Assembly: GCA_000711775.1 (NCBI GenBank)
Contig: ARYC01017179.1
Coordinates: 124,001 to 188,000 of the forward strand
Reading direction: 5' to 3'
DNA length: 64,000 bases
Origin: Oxytricha trifallax
Taxonomy: Eukaryota > Ciliophora > Spirotrichea > Sporadotrichida > Oxytrichidae
The position numbers were made by a program, and so were the translations under genes. Under the pieces are notes generated by a model, which did no database searches, was not told where the DNA came from, and saw nothing but the letters and a program-made list of their open reading frames with translations. Positions within the stretch are counted from its first letter, which is position 1; every line of letters starts with the position of its first letter. Below are positions 1 to 13,885 of this stretch, piece by piece.

Positions 1-1
1 C

Positions 2-3000
2 AAAGTTGTCGAAGGGAAAATATCAAACTTTGAGATTCTTGCGAAATTTCTCGTTCATAATTTAAGTTCTTACCTTCTTAAACTTAAATCCTAGAATAAA
101 AAGTCAGCTTAATAGTAGACAAATGGGTAAAACAAAAAGATTTAATCGGAATATTCTATTGAGTTTGAAAAACAGAAACGATATGCTATAAGCATATTCA
201 ACTATATAAAAGCAAGGACAGCATAAATGGATTTAAGAAACAGTATCTAAGTACACCAAAACTCTGTGACATGGTCCTAGAAAATGATAAGATTGCTGTC
301 CAGAGTGTCTTTAAACATCCATAGCAAGTATGTACTTGAAAAAGTTAAGCTCAAAAAGATACTACAAGAGATTCACAAAGAAATAAATGAATCAGGAGTC
401 TAACTTTAGCTTAAAGGTGGCTTAGACCGTAATTTTGATGTTGTAGGATAGGGGAATATTCGAATGTCTGTCAATATGTCCCAATTACTTCAAAGCCAAA
501 CTTTCCTAGAGACTTTCGCAGCTAGAAACAGAAAGGAGAAATGCATTATGAAAAACTTAATGTTTAGAATTAGGAAAATTATGCTTGAAAAGTATGAGGA
601 GATTTCTTCACCAGAGACTAAAGATTAGGTTCCTTAACTTGTAATTAAGTATCTCGAAAATACATTAGTATTTATTACTAATGATGTTGAGAGACCTACT
701 TAAGTAATTAGCTTCTCTATTAAGGAACAACTTAGCGTTGTGATGATAATGATTATATTAGCAGTCGATTTGATAAAACAAAAAAACATGTATATATATA
801 TTTATTAGATTAAATTAGATAATCAACGAGAAGAACGAAAATAGATTTTATTTCTTGCTAGAGACATTTTATATCCCAAAATTATATTCAAAAATTAGGA
901 ATTAAAAGTTTTAGAGTATTTTTAATTAGTATTTTATAATTTTATAAAAACTCATTTAAATTTTTCACTAGTTATAAATTTAAGGTTCTTATATATAAAT
1001 TTAAAAAGTTAAATATCATTAATATAAAATCAAAATTAGAATCTATCTATGAAATATTTTTATAATTAACTACTTTAAATGAATTATTTATGAAAAATAA
1101 ATTTAAGTTTAAATTCAACAAGTTATCAATAAATATTAGCTCAGTTCAAAAGTTCTTTAATTTCAAGCAGTTCACCACTAATATCATATATTCAAAAGAT
1201 TTGAAGGTTATGGACAAGATTTGGTCAATCATAAATCTCAAAGATTGCATTGACCATTTTAACATATTCACAAAGATTCTCTTTAAGCAACTGTAAAATT
1301 AGTACTGCAGCCCTTAGCTATAATACTACCTGCTTTAAATGTGGTAAAATTCTCTGCAAAAGAATTTTTATACTCAAATTTTATTTTTTTGTTAGAATAG
1401 GGAGGTGATATTTGGCAGATAACAGCAAGTTCAAACTTCAATAAATGAAATGTAGGTACTCAAGCAGACCTAAAGTATGATGTACTCAAGACAGCTGGTC
1501 ATGAATATATTGCAAAGTGCTTTCTTTGGTATATATCAGCTTTCTCAATAGAGGTCAACTATCAAAGATGATCAAAGGAAATATATTGTGATTAATGTAG
1601 TGCAACATGTAAATAGTTTGCTTGATTTCATATTACCATCAAATTAATTGAAATTGTAACTTATTAAAGGCTAAAATGACCCTGAATAAACGCACATTGC
1701 ATTTGCAAATAACGCTATTTTTTGGTTATCTTTTTCATGTTTGGAGTGTTCTAGTATGTAATAAGATGATAGTCTAGCTGAACTTTAGGCTGTGGGTATA
1801 AAAGCTATTAGAAGAATTTTAGAAGAATCAGACTTTTTGAAAATGATCATTGGAATCTCTAAGCTTTCACATCACTTCTATGCCTACAATTTGTCTATAA
1901 AAAGGAACAAGGCTTCACTATTGAGTTTAATTTTTGACACTTTAGAGAATCCAAATTCTGTTGAAGATGCCATGAAAAGTCTAATAGTTACAATCAGAGT
2001 TCAAGATTATAAACTGCTGAATAGTCAGGAAGGAAAAGAATTGTGCGAAGTAGAATTGTAAAGATTTTTCCTACTGATACCTTTTCTTTGGCAATAGTTT
2101 TCCTTTATACTTTAAGGATAGACTAACTCTTCAAGCTAAATCTTCACTATAATTCATAGATAAATTTATTTTTTAGACTAAATTATTATAACTACAGGAG
2201 TATAGTATAACTACTAAAGAAGTCTCTTCCTTCAATAGGGATAGATAAAAAGAAAGACATTTTCGAAAAACTTGACACAATTCAGAGAGAGGCAGAAAAG
2301 AATGAGGAAAAACTTATTAAAAAGGAATTTGAAGGTCTTATATATTAAACAGTTGCTCTATGCCATTAAATGTCTTATAACCAGATAGCTTTTGACGTGG
2401 AAAAGTACATGCTGGAAATGCGAAAGTTTAAGAGTATCCAGGGCGTTATTGATAGGCAGAAGATAGACTTAGTCATAAAAATTATCAATGAGTACATAGT
2501 AGAAAATGAAATTACCATGCCAGAGAATTAACCCACATTTAGAGAAACTATGGCAACTAACCTTACCGAAAAAGTTTACTTTGGTGAAATAATGGGAGAG
2601 GAAGTAGATCATATCAAACCAGAAATGAGACCACTTTACTTTGGTTTGAAAAATATTATCATTAAGGAAATTGAAAATATAGATAAAGAAATTGACATCA
2701 AGAAGTTTTTCTTTGATGGTAATACTCAGCCGACTAGCAAATTAAATTCTCATGGTATAACTCCAATTTAGGAATCCTAGACAGAATCACAAAGCGATTT
2801 CAGCTAGGCATTGATGAATGATGGAAATTTTTCAACAGCATTTGTTAAAATTTCATCTAAAAAACAAGAAGCAACTTCAAAGTATTAAAATAGTTAATCA
2901 GCTTCAGCTTTGAAATCAAGTTTCAATCCTTCAGAAAGAAAAATCACGCAATTACCAAATTAAAGTATTGAATAAAGAAGAATTGGAACTGGTATATCAA

Positions 3001-4367
3001 AGTATGAAGAGTAATATCAAGATAATATTGGCGGTATATCTCCAAGTCAAAAATTGAGACAGTTAAATCAACCATTAAAAAGTAAATATTAGGGAGAAGT
3101 ACAATCACTTTAGCAGTAAGATGATCACTTCAATAAATCTCCAATGAATAAGAAAAAACAGGAGTATAATGCTTAAATCTTCTAAGATGATGATATCCAT
3201 GTCCCTACAACTAGTTATCAGGTTAAGGATACAAATAAAGCATTGAACAATGATATTTAAGAGCCTCCTGAGGTCCTTGTATTTAATGATGGTGCAGACG
3301 ATGATAGCGATTTTAATGTTTAATATGAGAATGAAGATGAAGACGACGAGGATCTTTCAGGTAGATTAGCTGATAAGAGAAAGTAAAATATAAATTAACA
3401 AACTGTTGCTAGAAATTTTGATGAAGAAGTCGCTATAAACTCTTCAAGTAGTGAAGATCCAAGAGAAAAGCTCAAGAAAGTAATTGAATCTTAAAGGAAA
3501 AACTTGCCTTCAAACGTAATAAGTCCATCAAAATACTAAAAATAAGAATACTAGAAACCATAAATGCATCAACAAATCTAGAATCAAGTCAAAGCTTAAA
3601 GCTTCAACGTTCAACCACAGCGTACTTAAGACAATTTAATATCTCTGAGATAAATTATTTAAGAGTAGTAGCATTAACAGATGTATTAAACAGTACTGGA
3701 GAGTGATATGGGAGGCATAGCAACTTTCAGCAAACCCAATCCTTACACTTAAAAAGTAGACACGACTCAATTTTATCCCAATTAGTAGTAGCAGCACAGC
3801 TACCATCAATCTCACTCTCAACAATAAATGCATTAATCACATGCTTCAAGTGCCTCAGTCTTACCCCAGAAGAATATTAAGCAAAAACCGCAAGCAAGAA
3901 TGACAGATATTGCCACTAATCCAAATTTCGTGGCAGATCGAGTGTCAAAGATCTTTGATGAAGTTTCTTAGTAATCAGTTCAATCTTCACTACAAAGAGA
4001 TAGCTAATATCCTCAGCACCAATAGTAAATGTAACAAACATCAAGTATGCAATCAGATTTAATGGTCGGCAAAACGTATCAATAATCTCAAAAGAAGCAA
4101 TAAATTGCTAAATACCCATGGCTCCATGATTCACTAGCATAAGAGCAATAAAATATGATGATTTAGCAATAGAATGTATTTAAATCTCAAAAATTAGACA
4201 GTTAAAGTTAAAAGCAATCGTCTTTTCCTTCATAATAGAGGAATTAGTAATATCCCTAGCATAGCATGCAAATTTCGAATTTTAAAATGAATGACAATTA
4301 AAATTAGAATATCAGGAATAAGGCTAATACTTTCCTAGATAGTGTTAAGAATGAAGAATCATAATGA
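2..4367 (+). CDS. Large Q-rich protein, 5' end outside window
   Basis: The frame enters the window open and, with TAA/TAG as Gln, runs to TGA at 4365-4367. Segments 2-736, 1141-2057, 2098-2204 and 2239-4367 join in frame (1296 codons, exact multiple of three). The gap 737-1140 is an IES with pointer TTAGC; 2058-2097 and 2205-2238 look like GT..AG introns. The first ~700 residues are a helical, hydrophobic repeat-like region, possibly an armadillo-type fold (inference). The last ~600 are low complexity, rich in Q/S/N, with an acidic patch (EDEDDEDL) near 3330-3350. I recognise no family. No start codon is inside the window, so the N terminus lies upstream or in another germline segment. Confidence is high that it is coding, low on function. 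Confidence 0.75.
737..1140. other. IES with pointer TTAGC
   Basis: TTAGC occurs at 732-736 and 1136-1140. Removing 737-1140 (404 bp, strongly AT-rich) joins KEQLS to SVQKFF without a frame change in the large Q-rich gene. Confidence 0.75.
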
Positions 4368-5195
4368 ATATTTTTAAAAATATATAATTATGTGAATATT
4401 TAATTTTAAATTATTGCTCAATTTATAATTGATTTTCCAAATTAATAAATAAATCACTAAATATAAATTAAATGCAAGTTTCTAATAACTAAAATTTAAT
4501 TTGTCACATCTAGACAATATATTAGTACTTGTTTGAATAATTCTTAAAATTAACAGATATTTACTGAAATTAATTTGTTATAAAAATTAAGTATAAATAA
4601 TTTATTAAAGCTGGTTAATATGATACTTACAATTTCAATGAAAAAGTACCGCCAATTTTTAAGTCGAGATCAATAATAATAATTTGGATGATATATTAAT
4701 TAGTGTAAGATAACTAAATAACTAAATCATAAAAATAATATAAGACTATTGAGCATCAATCTATTTTCATTGAAGGTGCTACGATTTATTAATAATTTAT
4801 AAGTTAATACAGATTAGCTATAGTTTTTTTTAGGGGTCAATATAGACTTAAAATTAAAATATTTTTTGGAAATAATTCATAATATATCTATTTAAATATT
4901 TATTCTTTGCTTTATGGAATCTTATAAAATTCTAAATTAAAAGTTTATTATTAAAAAATAGAAAAAGAAAAAAAAGAAAGAATATGTTATTTAAGATAAT
5001 TTACATTTATATTGACAAATATAGTAAAATAAAATAACATAAATATGTCTATCTTTTATATGATTATACAACTTTTTTATTTTATAAAATTTAAGTTGAA
5101 TTACCTACTCCAAAGAAACAATCAACTAATTTTTATTAAATATTAATGCACAGTTAATTAATATTTCTTATAGAAACTTTACTTTTTTATAGAAA
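4368..5195. other. AT-rich intergenic DNA
   Basis: About 830 bp, very AT-rich, with poly-A/T runs. I see no extended open frame with coding character in either direction. Confidence 0.5.
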
Positions 5196-5663
5196 TTTTA
5201 ACACTAATCTAGACTCCAAACTAATTCAGTTACTAAATGACAAGGAGAAATTCATCTAATTTGAGAGATTCCTAAGCCAAGCGAAGAAATTCGATGTGGA
5301 CTATTTGCACTACTATGTGAAGATCATGGAATTCAAGAAAGAACTCAACTATGCCAAGGTAAGTGTTCATCTAATTACTATAAAAAATATTTAAGTTTTA
5401 TTCGTTTTTTAGGCAAAACTAGCTGCTGGAATCATAATAGACAAATATTTGACTGAAGACGCAGAAAACTACATAAACATGGAGAACTATGTAGTCAATC
5501 AAATCATAGAAGATTATGAATAAATATGCCAATCACAGAGTATGGATTTCCTAATTTTTGACGACTCCACTATCAATGTAAGAATGTTTGTTACAAATTA
5601 TACATATTATAGATTGAGAAAAGCTTAATGAGATTTATGGATGAGTTCAAACAGTAAAGATGA
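5196..5663 (+). CDS. RGS-domain protein, C-terminal part
   Basis: Three exons, ending 5358, 5413-5577 and 5613-5663, separated by GT..AG introns 5359-5412 and 5578-5612, encode about 120 residues with the RGS pattern: FERFLSQAKKFD, LHYYVKIMEFK, then IIIDKYL and a hydrophobic C-terminal helix ending at TGA 5661-5663. RGS domains accelerate GTP hydrolysis by heterotrimeric G-alpha subunits. No Met is visible at the 5' end (an acceptor-like TTTTATAG lies just upstream), so a leading segment is missing or elsewhere. The family call rests on domain shape, not on a search. Confidence 0.6.
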
Positions 5664-5829
5664 TCAAAAGTAAGATGCACTATTATAGTGTCTATTGTTA
5701 ATTATTAATTTAAGTTTATGTAATAATTTCATAAACTTATTTAATTCTTAGATTATGAATGATTATATAAGAGTACTATAGCATTTTATTAATTTTGCAT
5801 ATAATTATAATAATTAAATATTAATATAA

Positions 5830-6969
5830 ATGGGTAAAAAGAAGAGAGGTGTGACAGTGCTTCAGCCATTCTGTTACTACTGTGACAAAGAATTTATGAA
5901 TGCCAATATTTTGCTGCAGCATCAGAAAAACAGGCATTTCGCTTGTAAGTAGAGCAACTGCAACAGGAAGTTCTCCACTGCTGCTTCTATGTCTACTCAT
6001 ATGCTCCAGGTTCATAATATTGCAGTGTCTAAGTAAGTTAATTGAAATAATTTAAAATTTCTGAGATGTTTCTTATTAACACACACTTTATAGAGTACCA
6101 AATGCCAAAGCAGGCAGAGACTAGGTAGATATAAACGTGTATGGAATGGAGGGAGTGCCAGCTGAAGTTATCGAGGAGAGACTCAACTATAAAATGAAAA
6201 AGAAGATGTAAAAATTAGAGAGAGAGCTTCAGAAAATGGGCATTAATGTTGACGATCCAAAGTTCAATATTCATAACCCAATAATTATCTCAATATGAAT
6301 TTGGTACTTAATTAAGATTCTGGTTGGACTGGATTTAATTGCTAAATAATATTAAAATAATAAACAGTATTTAAATTGATCTTTTAGCAAATTGAGCATA
6401 ATATCTTGAAATTGTTTTCTTTAAAACTAAATAGGAATGTTGATTATTTAAGAGAGTAATGAGATTAATATTTCTTTTAATGAAAGAGTAGTTGATTAAC
6501 TTTTCAATAAAATTAATTTATAAATTTGTTCAAAACACTGACTTCTTATTATATTGAGAATAAAAAGATAAATTAGTCAGCTTTTTGGGGATTGATTAAG
6601 GATTATGAAGTTCCTGATGCAAGACCACAAAAGAAACGACCTGAGATGATACCACCACCACTTGGAATGGGCATGCCTCCTCCACCTATGTTCTATCCTC
6701 CACCTCCTATGGGTATGGTTCCTCCACCAGGTTACATGAGAATGCCACCACCAGGTATGATGGGAGGCCCTCCTCCAGGTGCAAGACCACCATTCCCAGG
6801 TGGCCCACCCCCTCTTGATGAACATGGCAATCCTTTACCACCTCCTCCAGGATATCACCCACCACATTTCCCTCCTCAAAGCGGACCAGGACAACACCCA
6901 CCCGGTTAAAATCATCCTGGCTAGCAACCCCCTCCGCCAGTAATAACAGGGGACAGACAACAAGAATGA
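5830..6969 (+). CDS. BuGZ/ZNF207-like zinc-finger protein
   Basis: The segments 5830-6032, 6094-6286 and 6598-6969 give exactly 256 codons. The N terminus MGKKKRG is followed by two C2H2 fingers (FCYYCDKEF..HQKNRH and FACKQSNCNRKF..HMLQVH), the layout of ZNF207/BuGZ, a microtubule- and Bub3-binding spindle-assembly factor. A linker with KMKKKMQKLERELQKMG follows, then about 120 residues rich in Pro, Gly and Met (MPPPPMFYPPPPMGM). Intron 6033-6093 splits a Lys codon. An IES with 3-bp pointer ATT separates the finger half from the Pro-rich half and rejoins them as HNPIIKDYEVPD. TGA is at 6967-6969. The Bub3-binding GLEBS motif was not identified. Confidence 0.85.
6287..6597. other. IES with pointer ATT
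   Basis: The pointer ATT is at 6284-6286 and 6595-6597. Excising 311 bp restores the frame between the zinc-finger and Pro-rich halves of the BuGZ-like gene. The pointer is short, so the exact boundary is less certain than the IES itself. Confidence 0.65.
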
Positions 6970-7099
6970 GCGATTTGATTTATTATAACTCTTAAAATCC
7001 TTAATTAATTTAATAACTCAATAATTCATGTCACTCCTCTAATATGAATTTTATTAATTTAATTAGTTGAAATTAATAACATTAATTATAAATTGTAAA

Positions 7100-10000
7100 A
7101 TGAAACAATCACATTCTTCAACTCTAGTCAATAATTAATCGCTTCAATATCAGGAAATTCAACCAATAAACAACTAAAATAATAGTAACTAAAAGAATTC
7201 TGCATCTACAATAAATTTCACTCGAAATACTTATAACAATAGCAATTCACCAAGTATTCTGAAGTCAAAATTACTAGAGTTTAACAATAATAGTGACTAA
7301 TAATTAACTAATCGAATCAGTATGTAGGAACTTAACTGAATAACTGATAATAAGAACAATCAAGACAGAAATAAAACATAGAGCAATAATTTCTAACAAT
7401 AAAATAGAGAAGAAATCTACAATCAGTCTTAAATTAATTAAAGTGCTGATTAGAGTAGATTCAACTACTCTTAAATGATTAAATAACAACTATAGAATGC
7501 AAATTAACAAAACAATTCCTAAAGTATTCCGCAGTAAAATAAGTAAATAGACTAGTACCAACAGTTTTGCCTGAATTTGCTTCAAAATCAACAAAATAAT
7601 CACAATTTAAACTAGGATCATACTCACTCTCCTTGTTTAAGCAAACCTGTATTGAACAATTAATTTGATTAATTTCTGGAAAACAGACGTGGCATATAAT
7701 CTGATAATGTTTCAGAAGTCGAAGACCTGGAGAACGATTACCAAGATATCGAGAATGATTATATTGCACAATAATTTTAAGAAACTTCCTAATAAGAAAC
7801 TGAGAGGCTTGGACGTTCATAAAACCACTTGTAAAGTCAAGATGAATCCCAATTCATAATAGAGTAGTTTAAATAAAGTTAGGCTGATTAATAACAGTAA
7901 AACTTGAATAGGTACTTAAACTTCGATTAATTCCTCATGAATAACAATAACAATCATTCTATATCAAATTCCTATTCTTAAGATTAATAGAGTACAGCTC
8001 GTATTCCCGAAGTCAATTGGGCTCATTAATAGCAGCAATAGTTTTAAGAATAACTACAAATTAAATCAGATTTACAGTTTGTGAATTTGACCAATAATAC
8101 ACATAATAATAATAATAATACCACAACTTTTCATCATTAAAACGAACTAAGTTTAGCTGATAGTCATTGTTTTATAGCGCCATATGCTGATTAGTAATTA
8201 AAAGAGTAGCATTTTATCTAATAATAACATCAAAGCATGACGTAATAAATATAAAGAGAACAAATGGGATATGGCAATATCATGTTTTTGTAGGAGTAAT
8301 AGTAGAAAGATTAATTACAGGGAATAATTGGAGTGAGTAACAGACCAAGCTTAAATTCATAAAAAGAACCATAATCTTTTAATATAATTCAACCTTCTTC
8401 TCGTAGATAGCATCTATTAAATTAAATTTTAAATTTGCAATAACTATAAATATGTCAATAGATTACAATTTTAATATATCATTTTAGCAGCAGTCAAATT
8501 TGAAATAATTAGATAATTTTTAGAATTAATCGTAGCTATTAATCAGAAGTTCAGCTGAGAAATCTCCAACATCTATTAAGAATATTTTAACTAGTCGCAG
8601 AAGTGTAGTAGATTTAAGAACTTGCAGTTCTCCTTTTGAAAAGAAGCAATCAGATATATTATTTTAAATTCAGAAATATTCATTTTTATATCTCTAAGTC
8701 CATAAAAATAGTAACAAGAAAGTCTTTCATATATTTATTTAATGCTGGATTCACAGAAAAATATAATGAAGCTATTAAAGTTTTATTATAGTTCTGATTG
8801 AAAAATTAAAAGTATTCTTTCATTAATAAATATTAAAAATATTTATTTGAATTCAAATTATTTGTATGAATAAAACTCCTCAACAGCAAATATTTATGAA
8901 AACTTCTCAAATCCTTAGATATAATAAAACTAATTTATAATACAAAATGTTAGCCACTCTGATTCACCTCACTTTATTAATAAAATCCCTTAAAATATAA
9001 ATATTTAAAAATTAAGTATTTATGCAAAAAGAATATTTTAAAATCTTAATACTTGCAGTTTAATTCATTTCTTTCTTTTAATTATGACTTTAATCAGATA
9101 AATATATTAAATTAAATTCTATGATTTAATTATAAATTTTAATACTCTCAACAATTTACAAATTTGTTTGTGGTTTAACAATAAATAAAATAACTATTAA
9201 AATTAAGTACAGGACTTTTGTTACGAATCAAAAATATTTAACGAGTCAGCTCTGGTTAATATGTCTTCAAGCCAGGAATTCTCAACGAATAAAAGTGATA
9301 AGAAATAGAGGATAATATAAAACTAGAATAATTAAGATTATATTAGTAATGGAGATCATTAGTAAAATTTTATGAATATTGGAGTAAAGCAATCAAATAA
9401 TCAATTTTATGTAGATAAATTCAAATCTGATAGAAGTGACGGCACATAAAACTTATAAGAAATTTATCATGAAACAATTCCAATGATTGTTTCAGTTGAG
9501 AACCATGAAAAGAGTTATATGTAAACATAGAGTCCAGTTCAAAACTAATAATAGCAATAGTATTACTATAAATAAAATGAAACTGTGATTTAATAACATT
9601 CTTTATAAATTTCTACTTTAATAAACAGATTGCTCATTTACAATTTATTTTAATCTCATAAGATGTTTATGATTTGGTTTATTTAAATTTTATTGATTCC
9701 AATTACTTAAATTAACTTCATTGAACAATAATAAGTTTTTAATTCACAGCCTAAGCCCAAGACACTGACTAAAAGATCCTCTAAGAAACAGTCCCCTCTA
9801 AAACCTAAAATCAACAATAATTAGAAATCCTCAAATAAGCATTCCATAAATCTCTGCCCAAATTAATCAGAAAAGTCTCTATTCTTGAATGATAACAACC
9901 CATACAACTTTTAAGTTACAAATAGTACAAAACTTGACAATAAAAATAATAGAATGTTTAATGATAGTCATACAAGTAGGTCCCCTATTAGTCATTCAAA

Positions 10001-10331
10001 ATTAAATTTGAAAAATTTATTCACTTAAAAATCATTAACTAATCGTTCAACCACGAATGCTACCCCAATTTAAACGAATATATTAGAGGCTGAATAGATT
10101 AGAATGCTATAGGAATTAAAGCATTTAGTGATTTTATATTAAATTCAAAAATTTTTTAAAATTATGTAATAAATTTAGTACCGTAAACATCATCGTAGAG
10201 ACATTTACTAGACTTTTATAAAGTTCAATAAGTACCATTAAAAAGTAGTGGACATTCTTAAAGTGAAAATAAATCAAATATTCCTTGAACACATATAATT
10301 TTTAAATAAAAATTAATTGAATTTGTTTTGA
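7100..10331 (+). CDS. Q/N-rich low-complexity protein
   Basis: ATG 7100 opens a frame dominated by Gln, Asn and Ser. Introns at 7324-7378 and 8403-8461 (GT..AG) and IESs at 8685-8824 and 9039-9239 must be removed to keep the frame. The joined product has long polyQ/polyN stretches, a Lys/Ser-rich part (KRSSKKQSPLKPK, near 9770-9800), then a more ordered C terminus with EAEQIRMLQELKHL and RKHHRRDIYQTF, ending at TGA 10329-10331. A further in-frame insertion around 9600-9740 is hydrophobic and may be another IES. No known domain was recognised. The prion-like composition is typical of many stichotrich proteins; function unknown. Confidence 0.6.
8685..8824. other. IES with pointer TTCATT
   Basis: TTCATT is at 8679-8684 and 8819-8824. 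Removal of 140 bp joins QKYS to LINIKNI in frame in the Q/N-rich gene. Confidence 0.65.
9039..9239. other. IES with pointer AATATTT
   Basis: AATATTT is at 9032-9038 and 9233-9239. Removal of 201 bp joins YAKRIF to NESALVNM in frame. Confidence 0.7.
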
Positions 10332-10559
10332 AAAGTTTTAACAAGTGACAAGAAATCACTAAGTGTATAATAAAAAAAAATTTAGTTAATTTTTTAATCA
10401 TAATTATTATATTGTATCTGCAGCAAAATATTGAAATATTAAATTATAAAAGAAAATTAAGAAGCATTCGTTTATCTTTGTCAATAATTTTAACAAACTG
10501 TAAAATTATATATATATTTATTAAGAGTTAAACTTAAATGTATCTCCAAATAAAAGTGA

Positions 10560-11379
10560 ATATTATGCTTGTATAACAATAAGGGGAGATCCCAATTTCA
10601 ATCAAAAACACAATATAGTTCTGGAATAAATCAGCAAAATTAATAGCATATATCTAATTGTAAAATAACTAATAACACAACGAATAGCATGGTGAATATC
10701 ACTACTCTCACTTAGGATTAAACTCACAGCTCTTTCTAGATTTCATAGTCAACTCTCATTCATATATATATATCTATGATTCTTATTAGAATAAAATTTC
10801 AAGCATAGTTTCTTATTTATCATAAATATATAAAAGTTTTAAATTCATGAACTGCATCAATTACGGTAGTAAAACGCAAACTTGAGACAAGAAAAATAAA
10901 AGTACAAAAAACAAGTTGAAATGTAACAAACATCTCTGGATGAATTGAAATAATAAAATCTTAAATTGGAGTCATAGAGAAAGCAAGAGAGGGAGTATTC
11001 AAGTAAATTAGAGAGCGAAGTTGACAGGTTAAAAGCTAAAGTATAAAAGTTGCAGATAAATAATGGGAAGGGAGCCAAAAATATTATTGCTAGATTTTAG
11101 TTATTTTGGGGAAAATTTATTATGCAAATTAGCGAATTCTTTACCCATATATTCAATGGAGGGCAAAAATTATAAACACACTAGCTTGATTTCTCAAAAT
11201 TTAACAAAATTTTTTAGGATATTTTGATTTTTTTAAAAACATAATAGAATAAATTAATGAAAAGCTTAAAATTATTTAAACTTTTTAAGAGAATTAATGT
11301 GTTTCTAAATTATCAATTTTATTTAAATTATAAATAAAAAAATGAAATTCTCTTACAAAATAAATTTGAACAATAATGA
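10560..11379 (+). CDS. Coiled-coil protein fragment
   Basis: An open frame beginning near 10560 without a visible Met (NNKGRSQFQSKTQYSSGINQ...) is interrupted by an 85-bp IES (10764-10848). It then encodes a heptad-rich coiled coil: ELHQLRQQNANLRQEKQKYK, SLDELKQQNLKLESQRK, KLESEVDRLKAKVQKL. The frame stays open to TGA 11377-11379, but coding character fades after about 11220. It may be a downstream segment of the Q/N-rich gene just upstream, which is on the same strand, or a separate gene whose start lies elsewhere. Function not assignable beyond a coiled coil. Confidence 0.55.
10764..10848. other. IES with pointer ATTCAT
   Basis: ATTCAT is at 10758-10763 and 10843-10848. Removal joins QSTLIH to ELHQLRQQN in frame. 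Confidence 0.7.
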
Positions 11380-11602
11380 ACTTTAGTAGTATTTTGTAAA
11401 TTAATGAAAACAACTTATATTATTTAAATGCTTTGAACTCTTTTATCTACATTTTCAAAGATTTTTGTTAATATTTAAGTTTAATGTTGATAAATAATTT
11501 TTTATTTGATCAAATTTTTTTAAATATTAATTATAATTATTCTGGAAAATTTTCTAATACAAACTATTTATGTTCAATGATACTATTCTGATTTAGATTG
11601 TT

Positions 11603-13545
11603 TCATTGTATATTATTATTGATTTCGATTTAATAAAACATTCCTCCCTCATTTTTAACATGATCCTGACCGTTTTAACTTTGTTGCTAATATGATTCAT
11701 CATCTAGGCAAATCTAAGTTTGACTATCTTGATCGCAAAGACCGTGTGAGCCACGTCTTCTTTGTCCCATCGATAAACTATTAACTTTCTTTCTTCTGTT
11801 ATTATGAACAGCTGTATTTGAAGAAGATGAAACAGTAGGATTAGGGAGGTAATTTTCTTGTTACTTATGCATTTTAATACTGATTGACTGACCATTAACT
11901 ATTTACTCATTAAGGAACATTAAATCTTGGTTCAATCTGTTGGAGGAGGTTTAATTACCATTATTATGATTTAGATTTTTGTAACTAGTTCTATTTTTAG
12001 ATTCAATTGTTATCATTCCACTCTAATTCAGTTGATTCGATATAAGTTGATTTCTAAGCATGATTTTGGATTTTTAATTGTACTAAGTCTCACGAATTTT
12101 CTCTCTCAATATTTGATTAGAGAAACACTACTCGGGGACACCCCCTTCACTCTAATTTATCACTAGTTAATCATTAACATTATTGTGAGTTTAGTCTAGA
12201 GGGTTTTCATCATCTAGACTGTCTAAATTTTGGGCATTTCTAATAGAGATTCGAGCCTAATCCATAACTTAAGAGTAATTAAGAGTGTTATATTTATCCA
12301 CTATAACTGAGCTCTGGGTTTAGATTTCATTTTATGATTAATCCAAATGCATCTAATTTCTCAAATCTAGTTTTATAAATTTCAAATTTTATTTCTAATG
12401 AGCCGGAATATTTTGGTGTTAATCTTTTTAATTTTATTCTAAGTTTATCGCTTTGAATTTTGTAGTGTTGAAATCAATGCTTTTAAGGGAAATTCTGTTT
12501 GATTTAGAACTTCCGAGTGGTATTTGGAGCTCAGGTAACAAACCATTAGAGGGCTTTTTGGTTGTTTTTAAGTTTGCAATTTATTTCCTTTTCAATGTTA
12601 GCTATTCCTAATCAAAATCTATTTAATAAAGATATACATAATATAGATTAATGTAAGCAATTTTGAATTACTTAGCAAGAATATTAAAACCATAAAAGTT
12701 TAATATAATTAATAGAAAGTTTTAGGAGATTAATGTTCCTCTAAGGAATTTTAAAGATCTATAGTAGGAAAGTAAGATTGCTATATAGCTTAATATTCAG
12801 GAGATCTATAAGAATCGAGATTCAAATTTAAATCTTCATTTTGCTATTAGATACTAACATCAAAGTTAAACTTCCTAAGGTCTTTTTATTTCTGATTAGG
12901 ATCAAGAGTTAAGAAGTTGTTTCTTGTTACAGATGTGTTTGGGCTGTTCTTTTAGGTATGTGAAATCTTGATTCTACTCTTTGAATCATAAATTTTGAGT
13001 TTGTTTATGAATTTAGCTATGGTTACTGTATCATCGAATAACGACGGCATTTTCTAACTTTAAATTCTTTGTTTTTCAAGCTTTTTTTAAGTATTTACAC
13101 TCTCTTGCCGTTGACTTAGTTCTGTCATTTATTCAATGCTAATATCATTTTATCTAAATTTCTAGAGTGGCTTCAACAATATGTTATTTGAGTTTGCATT
13201 GCTAAACAAAGCAAGTTTCTTTTTATTAATCATTGGCCTGGATGTGTTACTTGTAGCCTTGATATCTTTAGAGAGGCCATGATGCAAAATATATTGGGGA
13301 GACTGAAGCTGCTACTATTGTTCCATAAAGACTTTCCTGATTTACTCATAAACTTCATTATTATCGATGTGACTGCGCAATGAGGATTCCTTAACCTTAA
13401 AGTTATTAGCATATTTGTTATTTTGATTTTAAGCATGGATTAGAGAAGCGTTTAAATTTTAATCTGTGACATTAATTAATTATTTGGGACTTCCGAATTT
13501 AAAATTGGGCCCCTTCAGATTATTCAATTAAAAAATAGTATATGA
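11603..13545 (-). CDS. Hypothetical S/N/Q-rich protein
   Basis: Minus-strand frame read from about 13545 down to TGA at 11603-11605. Upstream part: KGPNFKFGSPKQLINVTDQN, SLRSHIDNNEVYEQIRKVFM, SPQYILHHGLSKDI. Downstream part: a long low-complexity region with basic patches (NNRRKKVNSLSMGQRRRG). A hydrophobic, AT-rich interruption at about 12590-12690 shifts frame and is probably an IES whose pointer I could not fix. No start Met is found before a TGA near 13550, so the 5' segment is elsewhere. No domain recognised. Confidence 0.55.
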
Positions 13546-13885
13546 AATACTTCAAAACTTAAATGCTTAATAAATTACGCTTTATAATTAATATAAAAGG
13601 CTTAACGATTTAAATTCCTCTGAAATTAAAGTAAATTAATTCTACTGTAGATTGTTCAATTGTATATTTTAAGATCATTCAAAGTGTAAAAATAATTGTA
13701 TATAGAGATAAGTGAAACTATTTCATTTTATCATTCATTTTTATCATGGGATTATTATTGAAAGTTAATTTCCTACTCATGGTAAAAAAACACAATAATG
13801 ATTAATTAATTTAAATATTAAGACATTTTATAAAAATTAATGTGAAATATTTTAAAAGAAGTTTTAAAAGGTTTCTCTTTATACA

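Noticed and set aside
6577-6901. Minus-strand frames rich in His/Trp opposite 6.6-6.9 kb
   Set aside because: They are the complement of the Pro/Gly/Met-rich region of the BuGZ-like gene.
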